Assembly: GCF_965249985.1 (NCBI RefSeq)
Contig: NZ_OZ252280.1
Length of the DNA: 64,000 bases
Source: Algiphilus sp022763315
GTDB taxonomy: Bacteria > Pseudomonadota > Gammaproteobacteria > Nevskiales > Nevskiaceae
Strand: one strand, 5' to 3'
Position numbers and translations under genes: made by a program. The notes under the pieces are model-generated. The model was not told the origin of the DNA and searched no databases. It was given only the letters and a program-made list of their open reading frames with translations. Shown in pieces: positions 18,836 through 28,023 of the stretch; the stretch's first letter is position 1; each line of letters begins with the position of its first letter.

Positions 18836-19630
18836 GTGAGCGCGGTCACCCAGCGGGTGGGGTTGCTCGTCATCGGCGACGAAATCCTCTCCGGCAAGCG
18901 TCAGGACCGTCATATCCCCGCCGTCATCGACATGCTGTGGCGGCGGGGCATCGAGCTCGCGTGGGGACAGATCCTGGGGGATGACGAGCAGCGCATCGCG
19001 GCCAGCCTGCGTCGCGCCGCAGACGATGGCGACGCCGTGCTCTGCTGTGGCGGTATCGGCGCAACGCCCGATGACGTCACCCGCCAGGCCGCGGCGCTGG
19101 CGGCGGGACGTCCCATAGCGCTGCACCCCGAGGGGGCAGCACTACTGCGCGAAAAATTTGGCGAACAGGCGACGCCCCAGCGCCTGCGCATGGCGGAATT
19201 CCCCGAAGGCGCCGAGCTGGTGCCGAATCCGATCAATCAAGTCGCCGGCTTTTCCATCCATTCCTGGTTTTTCGTGCCGGGATTCCCGGAGATGGCATGG
19301 CCGATGCTGGAGTGGGTGATCGACCACCGCCTGCAGCATCTCCACAACGCAGAGCCCGCCGAGGAATACCGCCTGCGCGTGGTAGGTACGACAGGGGAAA
19401 GCGACATCCTGCACATCATGGAGGCCATCCTCGCGCGCTATGCCGGCATCCGTCTGTCGAGCCTGCCAACGCGCTCCAACGAGGCCCACGCGCGGCATAT
19501 CGAACTGGGCGTGCGCGGCGCAGCGTCGCTTGCGGCCAGCGCCTATGCCGAGTTGCTGCGCTATCTGCACGACCACGGTGGGCTCCAGGTCGAGGAACTG
19601 CGACCGCCAGAGATCCAGCCAAGGGGGTAG
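18836..19630 (+). CDS. CinA N-terminal-like molybdopterin-binding (MoCF) domain protein
   Basis: A protein of about 264 aa related to the N-terminal half of CinA and to MogA-like domains. G-D-E-I-L-S-G-K-R-Q-D is at about 12-22, G-G-I-G-A-T-P-D-D at about 72, and F-V-P-G-F-P-E-M near the middle. The CinA C-terminal nicotinamide-nucleotide amidase domain is absent, as in other stand-alone members. The GTG at 18836, ten bases after the icd stop, is preferred; a GTG at 18815 overlapping icd is possible. It is likely co-transcribed with icd. Function is unknown; ADP-ribose pyrophosphatase-like activity is reported for CinA relatives. Confidence 0.8.
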   Translation: MSAVTQRVGLLVIGDEILSGKRQDRHIPAVIDMLWRRGIELAWGQILGDDEQRIAASLRRAADDGDAVLCCGGIGATPDDVTRQAAALAAGRPIALHPEGAALLREKFGEQATPQRLRMAEFPEGAELVPNPINQVAGFSIHSWFFVPGFPEMAWPMLEWVIDHRLQHLHNAEPAEEYRLRVVGTTGESDILHIMEAILARYAGIRLSSLPTRSNEAHARHIELGVRGAASLAASAYAELLRYLHDHGGLQVEELRPPEIQPRG

Positions 19631-19652
19631 GCGGCGACCCACGTCGTGGTGT

Positions 19653-20525
19653 CTAGCCCCGGCGCAGTTGCCAGCTGGCAAGGATGCAGGCGGTGATGAC
19701 CAGCACCGCCCCGCCTACCGCCATCATGGTCGGCGTTTCGTTCCAGACCAGCCAGCCCACAAGGGCGGCGAATACCACCGAAATGTAGGTGATGGCGCCC
19801 ACGCGCGCCGCGGGCGCCAGCGAATAGGCGCGCGTCAGGCACAGCTGACCAAGTAGCGCCAGCACGCCCGCAATCAGCATGACTCCGAGGGCGAAGGGCA
19901 GTGGCGTCTGCCATCCCCACAACAGCGGAATCGACGAAAAGAGCGTGCTGAGCAGCGAGAAATAGAACACGATGCGGGGCGTTGTTTCGGTGCGTGCCAC
20001 GCGTCGGATGGACACCATGGCGGCGGCGGCGAGCACGCCGGATACGGCGCCCACCAATGCCGGCCAGCGCAGCAGCCCTTCCGCGCCGGGGTTGAGGATC
20101 AGCACAATGCCGGCGAATCCGAGCAGGGTGACGGGGGCGATGATCAGCGGTGGGACCTCGCGCAGCCAAAGCCAGGCGATCAAGGGAATGAACAGGGGCG
20201 CGCTGTAGTTCAACAGCACGGCCTCGGCCAGTTGCAGATGGTTGAGCGCGTAGAAGAAGCAATACATCGCGGCCAGGCCGAAGCCGGTGCGGTAGAGGTG
20301 GCCGGCGAGGTGTTGGGTAGCGAGGCCACGCAGACGCACGCGCAGGATCCACGGCAGCAGCGCAAGCAGGGCCACCGCATTTCGCAGAAACACCACCATC
20401 TCGTTCGGCAAGGTCGCGCTCGCGGCCTTGATGCAGGCGCCTACCCCGGCAAAGCAGGCAGCAGCACCCACGGCGAACAGTGCGCCCTGACGCATATTCT
20501 CGGGGAGCGGCTGCGCGTCAGCCAT
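19653..20525 (-). CDS. EamA/DMT family transporter
   Basis: A 290-aa membrane protein with about ten hydrophobic helices in two repeats, matching the drug/metabolite transporter (EamA, RhaT-like) superfamily. The first repeat contains N-E-M-V-V-F-L-R-N-A-V-A and the second contains the conserved helix of L-L-G-Q-L-C-L-T-R-A-Y. The ATG at 20525 is chosen; the 14 residues upstream in the open frame are basic and unlikely. The gene converges with the MoCF protein (22 bp). The substrate, possibly an amino acid or metabolite, cannot be inferred. Confidence 0.87.
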   Translation of the reverse strand: MADAQPLPENMRQGALFAVGAAACFAGVGACIKAASATLPNEMVVFLRNAVALLALLPWILRVRLRGLATQHLAGHLYRTGFGLAAMYCFFYALNHLQLAEAVLLNYSAPLFIPLIAWLWLREVPPLIIAPVTLLGFAGIVLILNPGAEGLLRWPALVGAVSGVLAAAAMVSIRRVARTETTPRIVFYFSLLSTLFSSIPLLWGWQTPLPFALGVMLIAGVLALLGQLCLTRAYSLAPAARVGAITYISVVFAALVGWLVWNETPTMMAVGGAVLVITACILASWQLRRG

Positions 20526-20671
20526 CAGGGAACGCTGCGAGTGCGCTTCGCGCTGAGGCAATCGCACACCCAGAGTGGCGGTCCATCATAGACAGCGGAG
20601 GCTGCAGCATCGGCAGGCAGCGCGCGCCCCCGTTCACGGGTGGGCGCGCTGCTGCCGCCGAGTGCACGGGA

Positions 20672-23050
20672 TCAGGCGGATTTACCGGCCAGAAAGAGCC
20701 AGGTCTCGACCACGGTATCCGGGTTGAGCGACATGGACTCGATGCCCTGTTCAAGCAGCCAGCGCGATAGTTCGGGGTAATCCGAAGGACCCTGGCCGCA
20801 GATGCCGACGTACTTGCCCTGATCGCGGCAGGCCTTGATCGCCATACCCAGCATGCGCTTGACGGCCTCGTCGCGCTCATCGAAGAGGTGCGCGATCAGC
20901 CCCGAGTCGCGGTCGAGCCCCAGGGTGAGCTGGGTCATATCGTTGGAGCCGATGGAGAAGCCGTCGAAGTACTCGAGGAACTGATCAGCGAGCACCGCAT
21001 TCGACGGCAGCTCGCACATCATGATGACCTTGAGGCCATTCTTGCCGCGCTCCAGGCCATTCTCGGCCAGGATGCGGGTCACCGCCTGCGCCTCGCCAAT
21101 GGTGCGCACGAAGGGGATCATGATCTGCACATTGTCCAGCCCCATCTCGTCGCGCACATAGCGCATGGCGCGGCATTCGAGATCGAAGCAGGGGCGGAAG
21201 ACATCGGAGATGTAGCGCGAGGCGCCGCGGAAGCCCAGCATTGGGTTCTCCTCGTGCGGCTCGTACTGCTGACCGGCGAGCAGATTGGCGTACTCGTTGG
21301 TCTTGAAATCGGACATGCGCACGATGACCGGTTCCGGCGCGAAAGCGGCCGCAATGGTGGCCACGCCCTCCGCGAGGCGCTTGACGAAGTACTCGACGGG
21401 GTCGCCGTAGGCCGCGATGATCGGCTTGATCTGACGCTTCAGATCGTCCGGCTGGTCGTCGTAATTGAGCAGTGCCTGCGGATGGATGCCGATCTGCTTG
21501 TTGATGATGAATTCCAGACGCGCGAGGCCCACGCCCTTGTGCGGCAGCGCGGAGAAGTCGAAGGCCTGGTCGGGGTTGCCGACATTCATCATGATCTTGG
21601 TCGGGATGTCCGGCATGTCGTCGAGCGGGATCTCGTCGACGGCATAGTCCACATGGCCCTCGTAGATATTGCCGGTATCGCCTTCGGCGCAGCTTACGGT
21701 GGCGTCGGTGACGTTGGCCAGGGCGCGGGTGGCGTCACCGCAGCCGACCACGGCGGGGATGCCGAGTTCGCGCGCAATGATGGCGGCGTGGCAGGTGCGG
21801 CCGCCGCGGTTGGTGACGATGGCGGAGGCGCGCTTCATGACCGGCTCCCAATCCGGGTCGGTCATGTCCGTGACCAGCACGTCGCCTTTCTGCAGTTTGT
21901 CCATCTGGTCGATGGACGACAGGATCTTGACCTTGCCCGCGCCGATCTTCTGGCCGATGGCCCGGCCGGTGGTGATGATGGTGCCGCTGGCCTTGAGCTT
22001 GTAGCGGCGCAGCACGCTGGTCTGCGCGCGTGACTGCACGGTTTCCGGCCGCGCCTGGAGGATGTACAGACCGCCGTCGAAGCCGTCCTTGCCCCACTCG
22101 ATGTCCATGGGGCGGCCGTAGTGCTCCTCGATGATGACGGCGAAGCGGGCGAGCTGCTCGGCATCGGCGTCATTCAGGCAGAAGCGTTGACGATCCTCCT
22201 CGGCCACATCGACGAATTCCACCGTCTTTCCGACATCACGCGAGCTGGCATAGACCATCTTCTTCGTCTTGGTGCCGAGTCCGCGGCGCAGCACGGCCGG
22301 GCGGTTGCGTGCCAGCCCCGGTTTGTAGACATAGAACTCGTCCGGGTTGACGGCGCCCTGCACCACGGCTTCACCGAGGCCATAGCTGGCGGTGATGAAG
22401 ACCGCGTCACGGAAGCCCGATTCAGTGTCCATGGTGAACATGACGCCGGAGGCGCCTTCATCCGAGCGCACCATGCGCTGGATGCCGGCGGACAGGGCCA
22501 CGCGTTCGTGCTCAAAGCCGTGATGCACGCGGTAGGAGATGGCGCGGTCGTTGAACAGGCTCGCGAAGACCTCCTTGATCGCCAGCAGCACATTGTCGAT
22601 GCCATCGATGTTCAGGAAGGTTTCCTGTTGGCCGGCAAAGGAAGCGTCAGGAAGATCCTCTGCGGTGGCCGACGAGCGCACAGCGACACTGATGGGGGCG
22701 CCCGCCTTCTCCAGCATTTCCTCGTAGGCGGAGCGGATGTCCTTTTCCAGATGCGGGGGGAAGGGCGCAGCCATGACCTCCTCACGGATCGCCTTGCCGA
22801 CGCGCGCGAGTTCAGTGACGTCCTCAATATCGAGGGCGCGTAGCTGTGCGTTGATGCGGTCCGCCAGTCCCTCATGCGACAGAAACTCGCGATAGGCATT
22901 GGCGGTGGTGGCGAAGCCGCCCGGCACATTGACCCCGGCGGCGGCCAGATGCTGGGTCATTTCACCGAGCGAGGCATTCTTGCCGCCGACGCGCTCGACG
23001 TCATTCATGCCGAGATGCTCGAACCACACTACGTTGTTGTCACTGCTCAT
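20672..23050 (-). CDS. ppsA: Phosphoenolpyruvate synthase
   Basis: A 792-aa gluconeogenic enzyme converting pyruvate and ATP to PEP. It has an N-terminal PPDK-type ATP-grasp domain (starts G-G-K-N-A-S-L-G-E-M at ~22; S-V-A-V-R-S-S-A-T-A-E-D-L at ~127). The phosphohistidine domain carries GGRTCHAAIIARELGIPAV, with the catalytic histidine near 420. The TIM-barrel PEP-binding domain contains G-L-A-R-L-E-F and the C-terminal GICGQGPSDYP with its catalytic cysteine near 755. I chose the ATG at 23050. It is divergent from its regulator ppsR with 80 bp between the starts. Confidence 0.96.
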   Translation of the reverse strand: MSSDNNVVWFEHLGMNDVERVGGKNASLGEMTQHLAAAGVNVPGGFATTANAYREFLSHEGLADRINAQLRALDIEDVTELARVGKAIREEVMAAPFPPHLEKDIRSAYEEMLEKAGAPISVAVRSSATAEDLPDASFAGQQETFLNIDGIDNVLLAIKEVFASLFNDRAISYRVHHGFEHERVALSAGIQRMVRSDEGASGVMFTMDTESGFRDAVFITASYGLGEAVVQGAVNPDEFYVYKPGLARNRPAVLRRGLGTKTKKMVYASSRDVGKTVEFVDVAEEDRQRFCLNDADAEQLARFAVIIEEHYGRPMDIEWGKDGFDGGLYILQARPETVQSRAQTSVLRRYKLKASGTIITTGRAIGQKIGAGKVKILSSIDQMDKLQKGDVLVTDMTDPDWEPVMKRASAIVTNRGGRTCHAAIIARELGIPAVVGCGDATRALANVTDATVSCAEGDTGNIYEGHVDYAVDEIPLDDMPDIPTKIMMNVGNPDQAFDFSALPHKGVGLARLEFIINKQIGIHPQALLNYDDQPDDLKRQIKPIIAAYGDPVEYFVKRLAEGVATIAAAFAPEPVIVRMSDFKTNEYANLLAGQQYEPHEENPMLGFRGASRYISDVFRPCFDLECRAMRYVRDEMGLDNVQIMIPFVRTIGEAQAVTRILAENGLERGKNGLKVIMMCELPSNAVLADQFLEYFDGFSIGSNDMTQLTLGLDRDSGLIAHLFDERDEAVKRMLGMAIKACRDQGKYVGICGQGPSDYPELSRWLLEQGIESMSLNPDTVVETWLFLAGKSA

Positions 23051-23130
23051 CGCGCTTTCCCCGCTATAGTGCGAAGCGGCGCCGCGCTGCGCCTGCTTCC
23101 ATTCGTTTGTCGCGCAAAGTTGGCCCTTCA

Positions 23131-23952
23131 ATGTCCACCCTGCACGTGTTCTTTGTATCGGATCGCACCGGCATCACAGCCGAAACCCTGGGCAACGGCC
23201 TGCTGACACAATTCGATCAATTTCAGTTCCGTCGCCAGACGTTACCCTTCGTCAACAGTACCGAGAAGGCCGAGGCCACGGTGCAGTACATCAATCATGT
23301 CGCCGAGGACAGCGGACGTAGCCCGCTGATTTTTTCCACCACGGTGACGGATGAAGTCCGCGCCATTTTAAGGCGCGCGGACGCAATTTTCTTCGATTTG
23401 TTCGAAACCTTCATTCCGGCGCTCGAAAAAGCGCTTGATACGCAGTCCACGCACGAGGCCGGACGCGCCCACGGGTTGTCCGATGCCGGCCGCTATCGTA
23501 TCCGCATGGATGCCATCAATTTCGCGCTTGAGCACGACGATGGCGGATCCACCCGGAAACTCGAGCAAGCCGACCTGATCATTATCGCACCCTCGCGCTG
23601 CGGTAAGACGCCAACCAGCCTTTATCTGGCGATGCAGCACGGCTTATATGCCACCAATTACCCACTCATCGAGGAGGATCTAGAGGCGCTGCGCCTGCCC
23701 AAGGTATTGCAACCCTTTGAATCCAAGCTGTTTGGCCTGACATCGGACCCGGAGCGACTGGCGCAGGTGCGCAGCGAGCGGCGCCCGGGCAGCCCCTACG
23801 CCAGCGTCACCCAATGCGCCTACGAACTGCGCCAGGCGGAAGGGCTCTACAAGCGGCGCGGCATTCCCTTCGTGAATTCGGCGAATATGTCGGTGGAGGA
23901 AATCGCCAGCGTGGCGATGCAGGAGAAAAAGCTCCGCCGGGAGAGTTTTTGA
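23131..23952 (+). CDS. ppsR: PEP synthase regulatory kinase/pyrophosphorylase
   Basis: A 273-aa DUF299-family bifunctional protein that phosphorylates PEP synthase on threonine using ADP and dephosphorylates it with phosphate. It begins V-F-F-V-S-D-R-T-G-I-T-A-E-T-L-G-N, has the P-loop-like A-P-S-R-C-G-K-T-P-T-S segment (~151) and the C-terminal N-S-A-N-M-S-V-E-E-I-A motif. The ATG at 23131 is chosen over an upstream start nine codons earlier, which lacks family residues. Divergence from ppsA is the usual gammaproteobacterial arrangement. Confidence 0.96.
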   Translation: MSTLHVFFVSDRTGITAETLGNGLLTQFDQFQFRRQTLPFVNSTEKAEATVQYINHVAEDSGRSPLIFSTTVTDEVRAILRRADAIFFDLFETFIPALEKALDTQSTHEAGRAHGLSDAGRYRIRMDAINFALEHDDGGSTRKLEQADLIIIAPSRCGKTPTSLYLAMQHGLYATNYPLIEEDLEALRLPKVLQPFESKLFGLTSDPERLAQVRSERRPGSPYASVTQCAYELRQAEGLYKRRGIPFVNSANMSVEEIASVAMQEKKLRRESF

Positions 23953-24027
23953 CGCCCTGTCACAAAACCGTCGTCTTCCGCCGGTAGTTTTCGCCGGCTG
24001 TCCGACCATGATCTGGAGTCTTCACTG

Positions 24028-25902
24028 ATGTCAGCCCCTCGTCGTCCGCGTCCCGGCCATGTATCTCGACGGAATTTCCTGCGGCGTACGGGGTACGGCC
24101 TGCCCGCCGCGGCATTGGTCGGCTGCGGCAGCAGTGGCAACAGCGCAGGGCAGGGCGACGCTGCCCAGATCTTCCGGCACGGCGTGGCCAGCGGTGATCC
24201 CTTGGATGACCGTGTCATCGTCTGGACGCGTGTGACGACCGAACAGCCGCGCGCGGTGCCCGTGTTGTTGGAGATGGCGCTCGATCCCGATTTCGGCACA
24301 GTGGTGGTTAGTCAGCAGAGCATGGCAGCCCCGGAGCGCGACCAGACGGTGAAGCTGGATGTGGCAGGGCTGTCGTCGGGGACGACCTATTACTACCGCT
24401 TCAGCGCGCTGGGGGCGACCTCGCCGGTAGGCCGGACGCGAATCGCCCCCACGGGTCCCACCGAGCGCCTGCGCCTGGGCATCGTGTCCTGTTCCAGTCT
24501 CGCGCACGGCTTCTTCAACGCCTATCGCCTGCTGGCCCGGCGCGCGGATATCGACTGCGTGCTGCATCTGGGGGACTACATTTACGAATACGGCACGGGT
24601 GAATACGGCAATGTGCGCGCCTATGAACCATCCACCGAGATTCTGACCCTATCCGATTATCGTCAGCGCTACAGCCAGTACCGCCAGGATCCCGATCTCA
24701 GCGAGCTGCACCGCCAGCATCCGATGATCGCGGTCTGGGATGACCACGAGACCACGGACAACAGTTTCCGCGACAACGCCAAGAACCACACCGAGCAGAC
24801 CGAATCGGATCCGGGCGAGGGCTGCTGGGTGCAACGCAAGGCGTGGGCCATCCAGGCCTATCGCGAATGGATGCCGATTCGCGACAATCTGGCCGACTAC
24901 GTCGCGCCGCAAAGCTGCGACGACCAGCGTGATCCCGAGCGCATCAAGGCGCAGGAGCGCATCTGGCGCCGCTTCTCCTTTGGCGACCTGGTAGACCTGC
25001 ACATGCTGGACACCCGCCTCTTTGATCGCGACATCGCCCGCCGCCCCAATGTGCTGACCACGGCGGGTTCGCCGGCGGGCATCAATAGCGCGAACGACGT
25101 GCAGGACAACGGGCTTTTCGCCAACTGCGCGGCTCCTTACGATGAGGACTACAGCAATATTGGCGACGCGCAGCTGGACTGGCTGCTCAGCGGTTTGAAG
25201 GAGAGCCAGGCGCGCTGGAAGCTGGTCGGGCAGCAGGTGATGTTTGGCCAGCTCAAGGTGCTGGGCCTGCCGGAGGCCGGCTGCGCATTGCCCAACACGG
25301 GTGATGTGGTTTCGCTGCTGGAGAACACTGCGCCGGACAGCCCCCTCAGCGCAGTTCTCGGCGCCGTGGTCGATCAGTTGCCGACGGTGTCGGCTTCTAG
25401 CCTCTACCTCAATGGCGACCAGTGGGATGGCTATCCGAGTGGACGCAAGGCCATCCTCGATACCCTGCGTGACAATGCCATCGACAATACCGTGGTGCTC
25501 ACCGGCGACATCCACACCAGCTGGGCCATCGATATTTCCGATGATCCCAACAACCCGGCGTCCTACAACCCGATCACAGGCGCGGGAGCGCAGGCGGTGG
25601 AGTTTGTGTGCACCTCCGTCACATCGCCTGGGCTGGATCCGCTTGACGGCGTGTCTGACGTACTGCGTCTGAACAATCCGCACATGAAGTACATCAATCT
25701 CGCGCGGCGGGGCTACATGGTGCTGGATGTCACCACGGAACGTTGCCAGGGCGAGTGGTACTACGTGGAGACCGTCACCGAGCCCGGCGTCGACGGCGAA
25801 TCGCTGGGCGCGGCCTTTTTCACCGCCAGCGGCGACAACCATCTGCAGGAAGCGGCGTCTGCCAGCGAGCCACCAGCCTCGGTGCCAAAGCTGGCGCCTT
25901 AG
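24028..25902 (+). CDS. phoD: PhoD-family alkaline phosphatase, Tat-exported lipoprotein
   Basis: A 624-aa PhoD-type phosphatase or phosphodiesterase. The N-terminus has a twin-arginine motif S-R-R-N-F-L (R14-R15) followed by a lipobox A-L-V-G-C (Cys33), so the protein is probably Tat-exported and lipidated. A beta-rich PhoD N-terminal domain follows (H-G-V-A-S-G-D-P-L at ~52). The metallophosphatase core then shows HLGDYIYEYG (~180), AVWDDHETTDN (~235) and LTGDIHTSW (~492). These residues coordinate Fe/Ca in characterised PhoD. It stands alone with a terminator-like hairpin downstream; no Pho box was recognised by eye. Confidence 0.92.
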   Translation: MSAPRRPRPGHVSRRNFLRRTGYGLPAAALVGCGSSGNSAGQGDAAQIFRHGVASGDPLDDRVIVWTRVTTEQPRAVPVLLEMALDPDFGTVVVSQQSMAAPERDQTVKLDVAGLSSGTTYYYRFSALGATSPVGRTRIAPTGPTERLRLGIVSCSSLAHGFFNAYRLLARRADIDCVLHLGDYIYEYGTGEYGNVRAYEPSTEILTLSDYRQRYSQYRQDPDLSELHRQHPMIAVWDDHETTDNSFRDNAKNHTEQTESDPGEGCWVQRKAWAIQAYREWMPIRDNLADYVAPQSCDDQRDPERIKAQERIWRRFSFGDLVDLHMLDTRLFDRDIARRPNVLTTAGSPAGINSANDVQDNGLFANCAAPYDEDYSNIGDAQLDWLLSGLKESQARWKLVGQQVMFGQLKVLGLPEAGCALPNTGDVVSLLENTAPDSPLSAVLGAVVDQLPTVSASSLYLNGDQWDGYPSGRKAILDTLRDNAIDNTVVLTGDIHTSWAIDISDDPNNPASYNPITGAGAQAVEFVCTSVTSPGLDPLDGVSDVLRLNNPHMKYINLARRGYMVLDVTTERCQGEWYYVETVTEPGVDGESLGAAFFTASGDNHLQEAASASEPPASVPKLAP

Positions 25903-25920
25903 CGCATTCAGGCGCAGCAA

Positions 25921-25945
25921 GCCCCGCGTCCTCAGGACGCGGGGC
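25921..25945 (+). terminator. Terminator-like hairpin after phoD
   Basis: A perfect 11-bp stem GCCCCGCGTCC (25921-25931) pairs with GGACGCGGGGC (25935-25945) around a TCA loop, 19 bases after the phoD stop. The T tract after it is poor. Confidence 0.6.
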
Positions 25946-26059
25946 CTTGGGTTCCGCTGATGCGTCAAACCCCCCACGCTGCCGAACGTTGCGGCACGGC
26001 TTGCACATGGCGGCGGTCGCGCCGCACACTCCGCCATATTTCCACACCGTAAGCAGGCC

Positions 26060-26338
26060 ATGAGCCAGATCTACTCGTTGAAGGACATCGTGCACCAGGC
26101 CGTGGAAGAAGGCGCCAACACAGTGGAGGATGTCCACCGGCGCGTGGCCGCTTTGCCCTTTGATCAGCTAGAGCGCATCGCTGCCTTTGAAGGCATGGCG
26201 CGCCGCGCACGCGGTTTGCACGATCAGATATCCAGTACGGTCTACGACACGGTCCGCGCCGTCAACGCGCGCGTCGATGAGCTTGCCGAAGACGCGCTGA
26301 ATCGCGCCGGCATCGTGCGCGACGACCAGGACGCCTAA
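26060..26338 (+). CDS. Small conserved-looking alpha-helical protein, unknown function
   Basis: A 92-aa soluble protein starting MSQIYSLKDIVHQAVEEGA. It is rich in charged residues and predicted helical throughout, without cysteines, signal peptide or membrane segment. Its V-E-D-V-H-R-R-V and V-R-A-V-N-A-R-V-D-E-L-A-E-D-A stretches look amphipathic, as in coiled-coil or phasin-like small proteins. I do not recognise a family with confidence. It stands alone between phoD and the convergent pgm gene (21 bp between stops), and codon use matches the neighbours, so it is probably a real gene. Confidence 0.7.
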   Translation: MSQIYSLKDIVHQAVEEGANTVEDVHRRVAALPFDQLERIAAFEGMARRARGLHDQISSTVYDTVRAVNARVDELAEDALNRAGIVRDDQDA

Positions 26339-26359
26339 GGGCACAACTGGGCGATTCGC

Positions 26360-27976
26360 TCAGGTGCGCAGGTCCGGGCCATCGCGCCCACTGCGAGCGC
26401 ATAGCTGCGTGATGGACTCGGCGATCTTCGCCAGGTGGCGCAGATGGGCGTCATCCGCTGCCGGCTCGGCTTCGAAGTACTCCAGATACAACCGAAGCGT
26501 GGCGCTGCCGGTACCGGTGCCCGAGCGACGCAGGATGATGCGGGCCTGGTGACCGAACACCACCCGCAGACCCTGACCCTCGGCGCGACTGCCGTCGACG
26601 GGGTCCACATAGGCGAAATCGTCCGCCTGCGTCACTTCGAGGCCATTGAAGTGCTTCCCCACCAAGGTAGGCAGGGCCGCCTTCAGACCGTCCATGACCG
26701 CATCGGCCACCGCGTCCGGAAGCCCTTCGTAGTCGTGTCGCTCATAGCGATGCCGGCCGAAACGCTGCCAGTGGGCCTGCATCAATTCCGGTAGCGACTG
26801 GCCTGTAATGGCCAGCACATTCATCCAGGCCAGTGCCGCCCAGAGGCCGTCCTTCTCGCGGACATGGTCGGAGGAGGTGCCGAAGCTTTCTTCCCCGCAC
26901 AGCGTCAGCCGCCCGTCATCCAACAGATTGCAGAAGTACTTCCATCCCGTCGGCGTTTCGAAGCAGGGCACATCGAGGGCTTCGGCCACCGCATCCACGG
27001 CGCGACTGGTCGGCATCGAGCGCGCGACTCCGCGCAGGCCTTCACGGTAACCCGGCAGGCGGTTGAGGTGGGCCGCCAGCACCGCCAGCGAATCGCCTGG
27101 GCTCACGAAGCAGCCCGGGCCCAGAATCATGTTGCGGTCACCGTCTCCATCGCTCGCTGCCGCCAGGTCGGGCGCCTCCGGGCCGTGCATTTCCTGTACC
27201 AGTTCGGCGGCGTAGACCAGATTCGGGTCGGGGTGGCCGCCGCCGAAGTCGGGCAGCGGCTCGGCATTGCGCACCGAAGCCTCGGGCGCCCCCAGCATCT
27301 CGACGAGAATGCGCCGGGCGTAGGGGCCGGTAATGGCGTGCATGGCGTCGAAGACCACGCGGTGTGTATCGAGCCATTGGCGAATGGCCGCGAAGTCGAA
27401 TAGCTGCGCCATGCAGTCGGCGTAGGCATCGACCGGGTCGATGACTTCGATCCGGGTGCCCTCCACGTTGCGCTCCCCAAGGATATCGAGCGCCACTTCC
27501 GGAATGCGCGCGATGCGGTACTGATCCAGGCTGCGCGTGGTGGCGTGGATCGCATCGGTGAGCGCGGCCGGCGCCTGGCCGCCCCCGGCGACGTTGAACT
27601 TGATGCCGAAGTCGCCCTCCGGGCCGGCCGGATTGTGGCTGGCCGTGAGGATGAAGCCGCCGGCTGCCTCGCGCTCGCGGATCAACAGGGAGGCGGCGGG
27701 TGTCGATAGCCAGCCGTGCTGTCCAACGACAATATGGCGCACGCCGTGGGCGATGGCCATGGCGACGATGGTCTGGATGGCGACCGCGTTGTAGTGCCGT
27801 CCGTCTCCGCCGAGCACCAGACAGGCGCCGTTGAGCTCGGGCACGTTGCGGAACACGGCTTCGACGAAGTTCTCGAGATAATTCGGTTGCGCGATCGTCC
27901 GGACCGTTTTGCGTAGTCCGGCCGTGCCGGGCTTCTGATCCGGATAGGGCTGCGTTGCGCAGAGTTCAATCGACAT
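26360..27976 (-). CDS. pgm: Phosphoglucomutase (alpha-D-hexose phosphomutase family)
   Basis: A 538-aa enzyme interconverting glucose 1-phosphate and glucose 6-phosphate. The phosphoserine loop is T-A-S-H-N-P (~112) inside a G-D-F-G-I-K-F-N context typical of glucose-specific mutases. The metal loop is S-D-G-D-G-D-R (~277), the sugar loop C-G-E-E-S-F-G (~355), and the phosphate-binding R-R-S-G-T-G-T-G (~490). The ATG at 27976 has a GAG-containing ribosome site; an upstream ATG at 27997 lacks one. It is divergent from the DUF1249 gene, with starts only about 47 bp apart. Confidence 0.93.
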   Translation of the reverse strand: MSIELCATQPYPDQKPGTAGLRKTVRTIAQPNYLENFVEAVFRNVPELNGACLVLGGDGRHYNAVAIQTIVAMAIAHGVRHIVVGQHGWLSTPAASLLIREREAAGGFILTASHNPAGPEGDFGIKFNVAGGGQAPAALTDAIHATTRSLDQYRIARIPEVALDILGERNVEGTRIEVIDPVDAYADCMAQLFDFAAIRQWLDTHRVVFDAMHAITGPYARRILVEMLGAPEASVRNAEPLPDFGGGHPDPNLVYAAELVQEMHGPEAPDLAAASDGDGDRNMILGPGCFVSPGDSLAVLAAHLNRLPGYREGLRGVARSMPTSRAVDAVAEALDVPCFETPTGWKYFCNLLDDGRLTLCGEESFGTSSDHVREKDGLWAALAWMNVLAITGQSLPELMQAHWQRFGRHRYERHDYEGLPDAVADAVMDGLKAALPTLVGKHFNGLEVTQADDFAYVDPVDGSRAEGQGLRVVFGHQARIILRRSGTGTGSATLRLYLEYFEAEPAADDAHLRHLAKIAESITQLCARSGRDGPDLRT

Positions 27977-28023
27977 AGGGCTCACTGACGCGTTCATAGG
28001 CGTCGATATCTTATAGTCGCACC

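Noticed and set aside
20888..22843. Plus-strand frames of 381 and 240 codons over ppsA
   Set aside because: Antisense to catalytic domains of ppsA; His/Asp/Gly/Val-rich shadow translations.
24649..26061. 470-codon minus-strand frame over phoD
   Set aside because: Antisense to a complete PhoD with all metal-site motifs; Arg/His/Val-rich artefact.
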